From: an uncultured Flavobacteriia bacterium
GTDB lineage: Bacteria; Bacteroidota; Bacteroidia; Flavobacteriales_D; Crocinitomicaceae
Direction: 5' to 3'
NCBI GenBank assembly: GCA_937975705.1
Contig: CALJTX010000038.1
Span: forward strand, 62,001-126,000
DNA length: 64,000 nucleotides
The notes under the pieces: model-generated
What the model was told of the DNA's origin: nothing
The model's database searches: none
The model's input: the letters and a program-made list of their open reading frames with translations, nothing else
In this document: one piece after another, positions 44,867 through 53,660 of the stretch
Layout of the letters: the number at the start of each line of letters is the position of its first letter
How positions within the stretch are numbered: the first letter of the stretch is position 1
Position numbers and translations under genes: made by a program

Positions 44867-44901
44867 ACTACACGTGTTATATAAAAATTACGTTACCTTT
44901 C
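44867..44901 (+). promoter_or_regulatory. Promoter module shared with the gene at 50321, copy 1
   Basis: ACTACACGTGTTATA upstream and ACGTTACCTTTC downstream align without gaps to 50262-50296. The -7 like element is TACCTTTC (44894-44901), 25 nt before ATG 44927. ACACGTGT is a perfect 8-bp palindrome in this copy only. Confidence 0.55.
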
Positions 44902-44926
44902 TTTTATAGTATCCTAACTTACAGAC

Positions 44927-45574
44927 ATGAAATTAATTTACACACTACTTTTTCTTAGCATCACACAGCTCGCAAGCGCACAATCTCGACACACAATCTC
45001 GATTCAATCTGGTCTATTTCACTCTTACTTCGACAAGACACCGCTATTCAATTTCAATTACACATCAAAAGATGAAGGTATTTTTCATGGTGTTCATTTA
45101 GGTTCGGTTGGCGTTGATTATGCCTATCAAATAAATCCAAAAAACAGTGTTGCTGTCGAGTATACAAGACTTGTCAATAATTATAAAGAAATATGGGCTG
45201 ACCATCGTATGGGAGATGTTTGTTCGAGAGATTTACGCACCCTTTACCTTAAATACCAACGAGGGAATAGAATTTTTAAGAAAACATCATTAATCTATGG
45301 GACAGGTATCAGCTTCAGATATGGCGAAACGTATCTTTTTACCTCAAGTTGGCAATATACTCATTCATATAATGAACGCAACTTGGCACTCAATGCTTTT
45401 GTCGGATTAGAACATCAGCTTACCAATCGATTGAGCGCCTTTTATAAGTTTGATTTGCGATCAGTTCTCTATTATGTCAACCACAAAGAACTTGATGAAT
45501 ACCCACAATTTCATCCAAACTATCCAAACCGCTTTGATTTATCATTAAAAGTAGGCTTGAGTTTTCATTTTTAG
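44927..45574 (+). CDS. Outer-membrane beta-barrel protein
   Basis: 215 residues with a signal peptide (MKLIYTLLFLSITQLASAQ) and alternating amphipathic strands ending in a terminal Phe (LKVGLSFHF), typical of small outer-membrane barrels. It has no sorting domain. It sits 3 bp before the large T9SS gene, so the two are probably one transcript; it may anchor or assist that secreted protein, which is inference. Confidence 0.72.
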   Translation: MKLIYTLLFLSITQLASAQSRHTISIQSGLFHSYFDKTPLFNFNYTSKDEGIFHGVHLGSVGVDYAYQINPKNSVAVEYTRLVNNYKEIWADHRMGDVCSRDLRTLYLKYQRGNRIFKKTSLIYGTGISFRYGETYLFTSSWQYTHSYNERNLALNAFVGLEHQLTNRLSAFYKFDLRSVLYYVNHKELDEYPQFHPNYPNRFDLSLKVGLSFHF

Positions 45575-45577
45575 AAA

Positions 45578-47494
45578 ATGATGGGAAAAACGTTATCATT
45601 ATTCATAATTCTGTTTTTCTTTTCCTTTGGATTGAAGGCACAAACCTTATTTCATCAAGATATTTTCTATGGTGGGGTAACTACTGGTGGATTCTCTACT
45701 GGACAAGGTAGTGGTTCAGGTACTTTTGATCTTTACATTGAACCAGGAAGTACAATTAGAAAAGCATATTTATTTTCATATCGAGTTGGTTTTCCTCCTA
45801 CGGTTCCCATTACGGTCAATAATCATCCTTATTTATTTGATACACTGAACTGCATTATGTCCGTTCAGCATACCAATCCGTGGGCAAATCCAATTAAACT
45901 ATATTTTCTTGAAATAACGGAAGATTTAGTGCTTTCCCCTGCGAATACATTTGATATTGTTATTCCATTTCAGCCAGGCCTTCCAACTAATTGGGGGTGG
46001 TGGACAGCCTTTTTGTATATTGAATATAAAAATCCCACGCTTTCTCAAATAGCAACATCTGTCTGGATAAATAATCAGGACTATATGGGAAAAGAGAATT
46101 ATTCAATTTTGGGTATGAATCCAATAAATACTAGCAACCCTGTGGGTTTGTCATTAATGTTAGATAGAGCCTGTAATGATTCAAATGACGGTACAATTGT
46201 TAATGTAAATCAGAATACGCTCGGTACAATTGGAGTTGCCGATGCTGTTAATCCTCTAAATGGTTGTGCAGGATCGAAAGGTCATTTCTATTATCAAAAC
46301 GATTCTTTGTTCGGCCTAGACGATGATACATCCAATTTGTCTATGAGTGGTGCTGATGCATTAGCAGATATTTCCTCAATTATCTCCAGTGGATCAACTG
46401 AATATACACTCAACCTAACACATACTAATCCCAATCCCAATCCTAACCAACCTCAATTTAATCTTTTTTTCATCAATGCTTATTCAACCCCTTGCGATAC
46501 CTTTTCGACGAGTATTATTGCGGATACGGTCATTTGCAAAGGAGAGAGCATACAACTTTCTGCGAGTGGAGGGCTTCATTACAACTGGCACGATCAAACA
46601 TCTTTAAATAATCCAAACATCGCTAACCCCATTGCGTCACCTGTTAGTTCAAAGCTTTACGTAGTTCGTATAGAAAATGCAGATGGGTGTTCTCGTACTG
46701 AAAAAGTATTTGTAAAAGTTAATGATAATCCGAAAATAACAGATATTTCGATAGTTGCATCCGTTTGTGGGAATGATAATGGTGAGGTTACTATTTTCGC
46801 AAGTGGAGTCAACCCATTACAATATTCAATCGGAAGTGGTTTTCAGAATATGAATCATTTTTTAAACCTTTCTTCTGGAAATTATACCCTAACTCTTAAA
46901 GACAACAACGGATGTACTTCTGATACAAACCTCTTTGTACCTGAGACCATTCAAGTCAATGCATCCTTCTCAGCAAATCCGCAATCAGGTCCAAAGCCAT
47001 TACTTGTTGAATTTACAAACCTTTCAATTGGTGCGAATCATTATATCTGGCATGTAGATAGTAATTATCTCTCGAATGATATAAATGAAAGTCAATATTT
47101 TACAAATGCAGGAACCTATTCAGTAGGTCTGATTGCTTATAATAACAGCCCTCAATGTGCCGACACTTTTTCATTACAAATAAGCGTATTTGATTCATTA
47201 ATGATTCAAATTCCAAATGTACTTACCCCAAATGATGATGGCATTAATGATATATTTTCAGTAACTATAAATGGCGCAAAAGAGGTTAAGTGTGCTATTG
47301 TTAACCGTTGGGGCAACTCAGTATTTGAATATGCTACTCAAATTTCAGCAAATCCAATAACGCTTGATTTGTGGGATGCAAAATTAAATGAGGGCAAGAC
47401 GGTTACTGAGGGAGTTTATTTCTACAGGATGGAAGTAAAAGATATGTACGAAAAAACTCATGAGTTAAAAGGGTTCTTTCATGTTTTTAAGTAG
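45578..47494 (+). CDS. T9SS-secreted protein with gliding-motility-type (type B) C-terminal domain
   Basis: 638 residues: signal peptide, an N-terminal Gly/Ser-rich beta domain, an Ig-like/SprB-type repeat area (about 310-470, ICKGESIQLSASGGLHYNW, then DNNGCTSDTN), a PKD-like domain (about 475-540, PLLVEFTNLS) and a type B sorting domain (about 545-638, IPNVLTPNDDGINDIF, NRWGNSVFE, GVYFYRMEV). It is probably a cell-surface adhesin or structural protein. The C-terminal domain is different from that of its neighbours, so it should be handled by the type B branch of T9SS. Confidence 0.85.
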   Translation: MMGKTLSLFIILFFFSFGLKAQTLFHQDIFYGGVTTGGFSTGQGSGSGTFDLYIEPGSTIRKAYLFSYRVGFPPTVPITVNNHPYLFDTLNCIMSVQHTNPWANPIKLYFLEITEDLVLSPANTFDIVIPFQPGLPTNWGWWTAFLYIEYKNPTLSQIATSVWINNQDYMGKENYSILGMNPINTSNPVGLSLMLDRACNDSNDGTIVNVNQNTLGTIGVADAVNPLNGCAGSKGHFYYQNDSLFGLDDDTSNLSMSGADALADISSIISSGSTEYTLNLTHTNPNPNPNQPQFNLFFINAYSTPCDTFSTSIIADTVICKGESIQLSASGGLHYNWHDQTSLNNPNIANPIASPVSSKLYVVRIENADGCSRTEKVFVKVNDNPKITDISIVASVCGNDNGEVTIFASGVNPLQYSIGSGFQNMNHFLNLSSGNYTLTLKDNNGCTSDTNLFVPETIQVNASFSANPQSGPKPLLVEFTNLSIGANHYIWHVDSNYLSNDINESQYFTNAGTYSVGLIAYNNSPQCADTFSLQISVFDSLMIQIPNVLTPNDDGINDIFSVTINGAKEVKCAIVNRWGNSVFEYATQISANPITLDLWDAKLNEGKTVTEGVYFYRMEVKDMYEKTHELKGFFHVFK

Positions 47495-47515
47495 ACAAGA
47501 CAAAATCGTAAAAAT

Positions 47516-48997
47516 ATGAATAGATTCCTTGCAACGATTTTTATTTTCATCAGTCTCTACGCTTCGGCACAAGCGACATTTTTTAATCAATATTTCTCTG
47601 AAAATAATATTTTCATGAGTGGTAGTGCTGAGTTAAGTACGGGTTTTGTGTCTGCTGGCGTAGACAGAACGGCTGATAATCCGGACCGAGGTGTGTTGAC
47701 TTTTGTGAGTAAATCAGGTGAGTTGAAAGATCGCATTTTGATTGATAACCATGCTTCGGTATGCTTTACTTCAATTATAAGTTTGCAGGACTTTATTTAC
47801 GTTGCGGGCTTAGTCAGCGAAGTTGGAGAAACTAATCAGAAGTGTTTATGGAAATTTGACAAACAAGGTAAGCTGATTTGGGAAGAACCTTTTGGGGAGC
47901 CTGCAACGATACTTCATGACAACGAATCTCCTAAGTTGTGCTCAACTCAGAATGGTATTTTGGTTGCATCTTCAGCTTTTGATCAGACGTTTGGTACGCA
48001 AGCAAGTGTTACCAAATTTGATTTAGAAGGTCATCTCTTGTGGGAAAAATGGTTTACCCATGAGCAAAATGTATTATACAATGATGTGTTTGTAAAGGCT
48101 GCTCCATCGAAGGATGGAACTATACTCATCATGAAAAGCTCCTATGACCCAATTCCGTTCTTACCCAATCCAGAAATGGTGAAGTGGTACATCATCAAAA
48201 TTGATTTGAATGGGTCGGAAATATGGAGAAAACAAACAACAGATATTTCTTTTGGTGCATTGGATATTCCTGACACTGAAAATGTGCTAGCCGGAATTTC
48301 TTCAAACTCTGAAAATGAAGTAATAGCCATTTATTGTTCTGAAAATAAATTTGGTATAAGCGAGCAATTGATCCTGGCCTATTATGATCAAAATGGAGAA
48401 TTACTAAATGCAGTTCCTAAATTAGCAAATAGAGATGTCGACCTATATGATTTAGCCATTAACCAAGACGACGAGCTATATGTTTTTGGATTGGACAACA
48501 CGAATTTTGGTACCAATTCGCAACTTGAATTACTTGTTGCAAAATTGAATAAAGCTGGCGAGTTAGAATGGGAACACACTTATGGGTATGAGAATAGTTC
48601 AGATTTATGGTCGGGTGGTATCATTACCAGAGACGGCGGAATCCTTACAGGCGGGAGCAAGTTTCGTTGGAGCCCTCCGTTTGGCTACGATCATTTTTTG
48701 GTCAAGACCAATTGTTATGGCGCAAATGAGCCAAATCAAAGTTGCCAATTAGATACAAATCTAAACTTGACAATTTATCCAAATCCAGCTAGCTCAACGT
48801 TCATCATCCAATTACCAACAAATGAACTGCTCGATATCGAACTGATGGATCTTGCCGGGCGCCGGGTTGCTTTCTATTCTCAAGTTTCGACTTATGATGG
48901 GTATCAGTTTGCTATTCCCTCCGTACTTGCAGGGCAATACCAGGTAAAGGTTACGGGCAAGGCGAGAAATTGGGTTGGGAAAGTGGTGAAGATGTAG
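47516..48997 (+). CDS. T9SS-secreted propeller-like protein
   Basis: 493 residues: signal peptide, propeller-like repeats (KCLWKFDKQGKLIWEEPFGE, TKFDLEGHLLWEKWF, KLNKAGELEWEHTYG) and a type A T9SS domain (about 418-493, IYPNPASSTFII to VGKVVKM). Related in layout to the protein at 36545, and its last 42 bp are almost identical to that gene's end. It closes the run of exported proteins that begins at 44927. Confidence 0.8.
   Translation: MNRFLATIFIFISLYASAQATFFNQYFSENNIFMSGSAELSTGFVSAGVDRTADNPDRGVLTFVSKSGELKDRILIDNHASVCFTSIISLQDFIYVAGLVSEVGETNQKCLWKFDKQGKLIWEEPFGEPATILHDNESPKLCSTQNGILVASSAFDQTFGTQASVTKFDLEGHLLWEKWFTHEQNVLYNDVFVKAAPSKDGTILIMKSSYDPIPFLPNPEMVKWYIIKIDLNGSEIWRKQTTDISFGALDIPDTENVLAGISSNSENEVIAIYCSENKFGISEQLILAYYDQNGELLNAVPKLANRDVDLYDLAINQDDELYVFGLDNTNFGTNSQLELLVAKLNKAGELEWEHTYGYENSSDLWSGGIITRDGGILTGGSKFRWSPPFGYDHFLVKTNCYGANEPNQSCQLDTNLNLTIYPNPASSTFIIQLPTNELLDIELMDLAGRRVAFYSQVSTYDGYQFAIPSVLAGQYQVKVTGKARNWVGKVVKM
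48956..48997 (+). repeat. Shared T9SS tail sequence, family B copy 2
   Basis: 40 of 42 bases identical to 38285-38326, over 10 kb away. Confidence 0.8.
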
Positions 48998-49010
48998 GGA
49001 GTCATCTACT

Positions 49011-49090
49011 TGTTTTATGTATAGAAAATCCGTTTTTCTATACACATCATTATACTTATGTATAAATAATTAGATTTTCTATACATATAA
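49011..49090 (+). repeat. 80-bp regulatory repeat, copy 1 (upstream of fic)
   Basis: Aligns without gaps to 53691-53770 with 59 of 80 bases equal. It holds an inverted pair TGTATAGAAAA (49018-49028) and TTTTCTATACA (49034-49044), a central ATGTATA, and another TTTTCTATACA at 49075-49085, 41 bp after the first. The layout suggests several binding sites for one dimeric regulator, or the remains of a duplicated end. Confidence 0.7.
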
Positions 49091-49176
49091 AGCGTATATT
49101 TAGTGAGAGGATATAGTTTTTTGTAATTTTTATACATAAGCTGATTTCAAATTAACGGGGCACTAAATTGATTGAC

Positions 49177-50244
49177 ATGAGTTGGAAGCCGACTGATTTA
49201 CCTTATAATGTGGAGTACGAGACCAAAGCAGTACTCAAAAAACTGGCGAGTGCGCACCGCGCGCTTGCCGAATTAAAAGGTGTTGCTCTTACGATTCCAA
49301 GACAAGAAATTTTGATCAACACACTCACCCTTCAGGAGGCGAAGGATAGCTCGGAAGTGGAGAATATTGTGACTACCCACGACGAATTATTTAAAGTGTC
49401 ATTGGGATTTGACAAACTAGTGTCTCCAGCAACTAAGGAAGTCCAGAATTATATATCCGCATTAAAGCGAGGTTTTGATCTTGTTAAAAAACAGAAGGTT
49501 CTTACGACGAATAACATTCTTGAAATTCAGCAAGTACTTGAAAAAAACAACGCGGGTTTGCGAAAAGTACCCGGCACCATGTTGAAAAATCAGCAAACGG
49601 GTGAAACCGTATATGAACCACCGCAAGACTATCTCCAGGTTCGAGATTTAATGTCTAATCTGGAAATATTCATGAACGACAACGCTCTGTCTGATCTTGA
49701 CCCAATTGTTAAAATGGCCATCATTCATTTTCAGTTCGAAAGCATTCACCCTTTTTATGATGGCAATGGAAGAACCGGTCGTATTATCAACATCCTTTAC
49801 CTTGTCTTGAATGAACTTCTAGATATTCCCATTCTTTATCTCAGCCGTTATATCATCCGTAACAAAGCCCAATATTATGCTCTACTGCAAGGAGTTCGTG
49901 ATCAAGGTAAGTGGGAAGAATGGATCTTGTACATGTTATATGCCATTGAAGAAACATCATATGAAACCCTTCGTCAAGTCAATGTGATCAAAAAGGAAAT
50001 GCAGGAAATGAAAGTTGTCCTGAGAGGTAATTATAAGTTCTATTCGCATGAACTATTAAATCACCTATTCAAGCAACCTTATACCAAAATTGAATTTCTG
50101 CAAAATGAATTAGGTGTAGGCCGGATCACAGCCGCAAACTATTTGAATCAGTTAGCAGAGGACAAAGTATTAATCAAACACAAGGTCGGACAATCAAATT
50201 ACTACATCAATACGAAACTGATGGATGCTTTATTGAAAGGGTGA
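49177..50244 (+). CDS. Fic family protein (AMP-transferase) with winged-helix C-terminus
   Basis: 355 residues. The Fic core motif is HPFYDGNGRTGR. The N-terminal inhibitory helix motif is SSEVEN (form [S/T]xxxE[G/N]), so it is a class II, self-inhibited enzyme. The last 75 residues look like a winged helix (YTKIEFLQNELGVGRITAANY). It most likely transfers AMP to a protein target. The frame opens at TTG 49168, but ATG 49177 is preferred. The upstream repeat block at 49011-49090 may control it. Confidence 0.87.
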   Translation: MSWKPTDLPYNVEYETKAVLKKLASAHRALAELKGVALTIPRQEILINTLTLQEAKDSSEVENIVTTHDELFKVSLGFDKLVSPATKEVQNYISALKRGFDLVKKQKVLTTNNILEIQQVLEKNNAGLRKVPGTMLKNQQTGETVYEPPQDYLQVRDLMSNLEIFMNDNALSDLDPIVKMAIIHFQFESIHPFYDGNGRTGRIINILYLVLNELLDIPILYLSRYIIRNKAQYYALLQGVRDQGKWEEWILYMLYAIEETSYETLRQVNVIKKEMQEMKVVLRGNYKFYSHELLNHLFKQPYTKIEFLQNELGVGRITAANYLNQLAEDKVLIKHKVGQSNYYINTKLMDALLKG

Positions 50245-50261
50245 GATAGATATAACTTCAT

Positions 50262-50296
50262 ACTACTCGTTTTATACATCAAATACGTTACCATTC
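50262..50296 (+). promoter_or_regulatory. Promoter module shared with the gene at 44927, copy 2
   Basis: ACTACTCGTTTTATA and ACGTTACCATTC align without gaps to 44867-44901. The similarity carries on into the signal peptide (both contain ITQL). Confidence 0.5.
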
Positions 50297-50320
50297 TGTT
50301 GTACAGTATTGTTTTCAGAT

Positions 50321-51535
50321 ATGAGATTATTCTACGCGCTTATTTTTATTGGTATTACACAACTTTTCCTCCCCAATGGATTGAAGGCACAAACCTGGCA
50401 ATCTATTCACAAAAGTCAGACGGGCAATACCGTAGCATGGAAGCAGTTTGTCATTAACCCTTACACCAATGATATTTGGTTGGTTAATGACAATAAGGCG
50501 GCTGTCATTAAAAATGATGGTGCAATAGAGTTGCTGAATCAAACTCATCTAGGTGTGTTATATAATGGGTCCAGTTTAAGATTTGCATTTACCCCAAATG
50601 AGGTCTTTTTTATGAAAAGTACATTTGGTCTATTTCAGTTTGCGAATGGGTCGAATACGCTTGTATATTCGGAACCTAGTATTTCTTCAATTACTGCAAA
50701 TTTAGATACGGTATATATTCGACGTGGTGGAACAATTATAAAATACACAAACGGTGTGGGCTTTGATTCCTATGTTCCAGGTTCTAACATAGTTGTAAAA
50801 AACACTTTTCTATACTTAGACAATGGTTTGCTTGGGCAACAAATAGGATTTACAATTAATACCCTTCTGAACGATCTGGAGTACCTTCTTGCCAGTATCA
50901 ACGATAAAAAATTTCAAAGAAATACGGATTCACTCTATGTCGGGACAACAAAAGGGATCATGTATGCCTACAACTACGACATTCTCGATACGATTACGCC
51001 CAACAATACGTCAAACATGCCGAGTTCGAATGTACTAGAACTTGAGTTTGACCATCTTGATCAACTTTGGGCCGTTTTTGGTGATGCAGCCGATGTACCT
51101 TTTGCCATTGCCAAGTTAGAAGCAAACAATTGGACAAATAGAATTGATGCCTCTAATGCGCCAATCAACTTCTCTGAATTCCTCGGCTTGGAGATAGATA
51201 CACTAGGTAACCTTTGGGTGGCAGACAATCTTTACATCCATACCTTACTAACAGCCAATAGCCCTGGTTGGCTTGGAATAACTTCAAATATTCCTCTCGA
51301 AGAAATAGACATCATTCCCAATCCATCAAACGGTATTTTTCAAGTGTCAGGCGAAAACTCAGAACCCATGCAAATTACAGTACTTGACCAACAAGGCAAG
51401 CAAGTAGCCCAATTTGAACTCAATGCGCTTTCTTCTGACAATTCGTTTGACTTAAGTAATCAAGCTTCGGGGGTTTACTTTGCGTATGTTACGCAGGGTG
51501 GAAAGCGGTGGGTGAAGAAGTTGGTGGTGAGGTAG
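50321..51535 (+). CDS. T9SS-secreted protein
   Basis: 404 residues: signal peptide (to about 24), a beta-rich body with propeller-like segments (FDHLDQLWAVFGDAADVPF, LEIDTLGNLWVAD, as in two-component-propeller repeats), and a type A T9SS domain (about 330-404, IIPNPSNGIFQV onward) nearly the same as that of the gene at 43336. ATG 50321 begins the signal peptide; an earlier TTG at 50309 is less likely. Function unknown. Confidence 0.8.
   Translation: MRLFYALIFIGITQLFLPNGLKAQTWQSIHKSQTGNTVAWKQFVINPYTNDIWLVNDNKAAVIKNDGAIELLNQTHLGVLYNGSSLRFAFTPNEVFFMKSTFGLFQFANGSNTLVYSEPSISSITANLDTVYIRRGGTIIKYTNGVGFDSYVPGSNIVVKNTFLYLDNGLLGQQIGFTINTLLNDLEYLLASINDKKFQRNTDSLYVGTTKGIMYAYNYDILDTITPNNTSNMPSSNVLELEFDHLDQLWAVFGDAADVPFAIAKLEANNWTNRIDASNAPINFSEFLGLEIDTLGNLWVADNLYIHTLLTANSPGWLGITSNIPLEEIDIIPNPSNGIFQVSGENSEPMQITVLDQQGKQVAQFELNALSSDNSFDLSNQASGVYFAYVTQGGKRWVKKLVVR
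51467..51535 (+). repeat. Shared T9SS tail sequence, family A copy 3
   Basis: Same 69-bp tail as 43221-43289 and 44782-44850, more diverged in the middle but with the last 25 bp almost unchanged. Confidence 0.75.
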
Positions 51536-51627
51536 GCCAAAGGAACTATCGTATAAAATCCTAATCAAAATCATATTTACTTGGTACGACTTGGCTTAAT
51601 TTTATATCAACTTTAAATCTAAAGATT

Positions 51628-51825
51628 ATGGGATTCATGAACAAAAAAATGACCTGGACAAACACAGAGTTTATCCCTTTCAAAATTTGTATTGCCGCAA
51701 TTTACCTCTATTTAGGGGCCAGTTATCCAGCATTTTATAGCGATTATAAAGGGGTTTTGCTTGGCCTATTCGGCATTAGCCTACTCATTATCATGGGACT
51801 TTGGATAAGGAAAATGAGAGCGTAG
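51628..51825 (+). CDS. Small two-helix membrane protein
   Basis: 65 residues with two membrane helices (about 16-33 and 40-58) separated by a short loop, and a basic C-terminus (WIRKMRA). The motif WTNTEFIPFKICIA resembles small hypothetical membrane proteins seen in other Bacteroidota. The start may be ATG 51628 or the ATG three codons later. Function unknown. Confidence 0.65.
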   Translation: MGFMNKKMTWTNTEFIPFKICIAAIYLYLGASYPAFYSDYKGVLLGLFGISLLIIMGLWIRKMRA

Positions 51826-51853
51826 TACGGACTACTTCCCGATACATGAATTG

Positions 51854-51867
51854 ATAACAAAAGATAA
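51854..51867 (+). repeat. 14-bp inverted repeat flanking hipAB, left copy
   Basis: ATAACAAAAGATAA on the plus strand. The exact same 14 bases occur on the minus strand at 53909-53922, on the other side of the hipA/hipB pair. Confidence 0.5.
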
Positions 51868-51909
51868 AACCTGTATCCCTTTACCAGAGCGGTTTTTCGA
51901 AATTTTCGC

Positions 51910-51969
51910 GAGCAACAAATGAGCAACTACTCATCAGATTTCGACATTGTTGAGCTACAAATGAGCAAC
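51910..51969 (+). repeat. Pair of 18-bp direct repeats downstream of hipA
   Basis: GAGCAACAAATGAGCAAC (51910-51927) and GAGCTACAAATGAGCAAC (51952-51969), one mismatch, 42 bp apart. A shorter related string, AGCAACAAAATG, lies at about 53818 on the far side of the hip pair. They may be arm-type sites or a remnant of a lost gene. Confidence 0.6.
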
Positions 51970-52021
51970 AAAAAAGAACTATAAAACGAAGATAAATTAA
52001 ATTTTGAATAGTTGTATTTTG

Positions 52022-53308
52022 TTATCGATTTTTCTCGAATTCCACCAATCGAAACGCTCGTTTCGTTTGTTCTATCTCGCTATTGCTGATTCCAAATTTC
52101 TTGGCAACCGCACGCCAGTTAGAAATTTCATCAATCATTTCCTTTAAGATACTTTGTGCTTTATTACTTTTCAATTGATACAAATGAGCGGTTTCTAAGG
52201 CCAAAGAGAGATCTAATTCATTACTATTTTCAGAAATATTCAAGGTTAGCCCATTGCCCATTTCATTAGGGTTCATATCGTACGCAGGAGATAATCGCCA
52301 TCCCAGTGGAGTGAGCATAAATCCATGGTTTCGCAAATGATCATCGGTGTTCGACACCAAAATATTAAATGCCATTCTTCGCCACAACTGCTCCAAATCT
52401 TCTTTTGATTCCGGACTACGTTGCATAATAAAACCAACCAAATCCAGGTAACCAACTCCTTCCACATGATCCGCTCCATCTTGCAGTCCCAACAAAGTCA
52501 TTGCCGATGCGAAGTGAATGCGTTTTTGCTCATCTGTTCTATCGAATCGTTTGGACAAAAAAGTATGATGTTTGCCTGAGAATTTTTGTAATCGCGCTTC
52601 CGGAACATGAATGCCACAAGCTTTGGCTAAATCGTGCAATACCATTTCCCAAGCACCAGCATTTTTGTCATCTCTTGAACTTGGAAATTTGGCAATCCAT
52701 AAATGCCCGTTGTCGTCAATTACACTCGCTTTGGGTCTTGCACCGCCTAATGACGATCCTGGGTCAATCAACACACTTAACCATTGCGCATACTCGGGGT
52801 CATTTATGGCATCATCGCGTTCAAGTTTCAAACTCGCATGTTCTAGTTCACGAAGTGAGGTCCAAGGCGGCGTTGCCATTTTCTTCTGGTCATTCATGAA
52901 AGGCCCATCTTCGCTCAATTTAAAACGCACTCCACCCATTCGATGTCCGTCAAAAACGCCCAATAGAAAATCACTTTCAAAAAGTGTTCTTTCGTCTCGA
53001 CGTTCTTCTTTTGCTTGCCAGGCTTCTCTTCTTCGCATCAATAGTCTACCCCAACGGTCGGGCGATGAGTCAAGGAAGATACCAAAGTTGTTTTTCTCTT
53101 CAAGTAAATATTGTTTTCCCTTGTAAAACCCTAAATGTGGATCCAAAAATAAAATTGGATTTTGATGCTTCACCCAAGACTCTGTGTATTCAAATGAGAA
53201 TATTTCTTTTCCACGTACACGTTGTGAAGTCAACCAACCCATTATTTGAGCTTCTTCCAAGAATTCCCAATCTGCATAAACCCATATCTTAGTTTGATTT
53301 TGCTTCAT
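52022..53308 (-). CDS. hipA: HipA-type serine/threonine kinase toxin (full length)
   Basis: 428 residues; unlike the 33.4-kb module, the N-subdomain is part of the same protein. The Gly-rich loop is GSSLGGARPK (about 184-193), the catalytic segment is SNTDDHLRNHGF (Asp322), and the metal-binding Asp is in SPAYDMNPN. HipA kinases phosphorylate aminoacyl-tRNA synthetases or other targets; the target here is unknown. It overlaps the end of hipB by 4 bp, the usual order. Confidence 0.88.
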   Translation of the reverse strand: MKQNQTKIWVYADWEFLEEAQIMGWLTSQRVRGKEIFSFEYTESWVKHQNPILFLDPHLGFYKGKQYLLEEKNNFGIFLDSSPDRWGRLLMRRREAWQAKEERRDERTLFESDFLLGVFDGHRMGGVRFKLSEDGPFMNDQKKMATPPWTSLRELEHASLKLERDDAINDPEYAQWLSVLIDPGSSLGGARPKASVIDDNGHLWIAKFPSSRDDKNAGAWEMVLHDLAKACGIHVPEARLQKFSGKHHTFLSKRFDRTDEQKRIHFASAMTLLGLQDGADHVEGVGYLDLVGFIMQRSPESKEDLEQLWRRMAFNILVSNTDDHLRNHGFMLTPLGWRLSPAYDMNPNEMGNGLTLNISENSNELDLSLALETAHLYQLKSNKAQSILKEMIDEISNWRAVAKKFGISNSEIEQTKRAFRLVEFEKNR

Positions 53309-53625
53309 GATTTTTTCGTTTGTTTGGGTGCGCGTTTATTAGTCACGATTCCAGCATCTTGCAATTTTCTACCTAATGGATCTGCTGCTGCAACCATGGT
53401 TAAATCTTTCTCCAATCCTAATACAAAAAGCACTTGCAAATAACTCCCTATGGCAACAGTTGGGCTACCTTGCTCGATATTGTAAATGGTTTTTCTACCA
53501 AGGCCTGTACGCTCAGCAATTTGCTCAGCGCTCAATTTTCTGCGCAAACGAGCCAATTGAATGTGCTCACCGAGATCTTTTAAAATCTTTAAGTTCTTAG
53601 GCAATATAGCGGGTGCTGTTTTCAT
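53305..53625 (-). CDS. hipB: XRE-family antitoxin HipB (second system)
   Basis: 106 residues with a Cro/CI HTH over about residues 20-72 (IQLARLRRKLSAEQIAERTG, GRKTIYNIEQGSPTVAIGS) and a basic C-terminal tail (NKRAPKQTKKS). It should neutralise HipA and repress the operon through the two TTGTC-type operators upstream. It is not closely similar to the HipB at 33406. Confidence 0.87.
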   Translation of the reverse strand: MKTAPAILPKNLKILKDLGEHIQLARLRRKLSAEQIAERTGLGRKTIYNIEQGSPTVAIGSYLQVLFVLGLEKDLTMVAAADPLGRKLQDAGIVTNKRAPKQTKKS

Positions 53626-53630
53626 TTAAC

Positions 53631-53648
53631 TTGTCTTATATAGGACAA
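53631..53648. promoter_or_regulatory. HipB operator 1 (TTGTC-N8-GACAA)
   Basis: Inverted repeat TTGTC (53631-53635) and GACAA (53644-53648) with an 8-bp spacer, 5 bp before the hipB start codon. The right arm overlaps the -7 element, so binding would block transcription. The layout equals that of E. coli HipB sites (5 bp, N8, 5 bp). Confidence 0.7.
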
Positions 53649-53653
53649 ATATA
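53646..53653 (-). promoter_or_regulatory. -7 element of the hipB-hipA operon
   Basis: TATATTTG on the minus strand, 20 nt before the hipB ATG, overlapping operator 1. Confidence 0.65.
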
Positions 53654-53660
53654 AAGTATT

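Noticed and set aside
44870..44877. ACACGTGT as a major operator
   Set aside because: It is perfect only in this copy; the homologous promoter at 50262 has lost the symmetry, so the palindrome itself is probably not the conserved feature.
49011..49090. CRISPR array or microsatellite
   Set aside because: Only a few AT-rich elements with unequal spacing; no series of equal repeats with unique spacers, and no cas genes.
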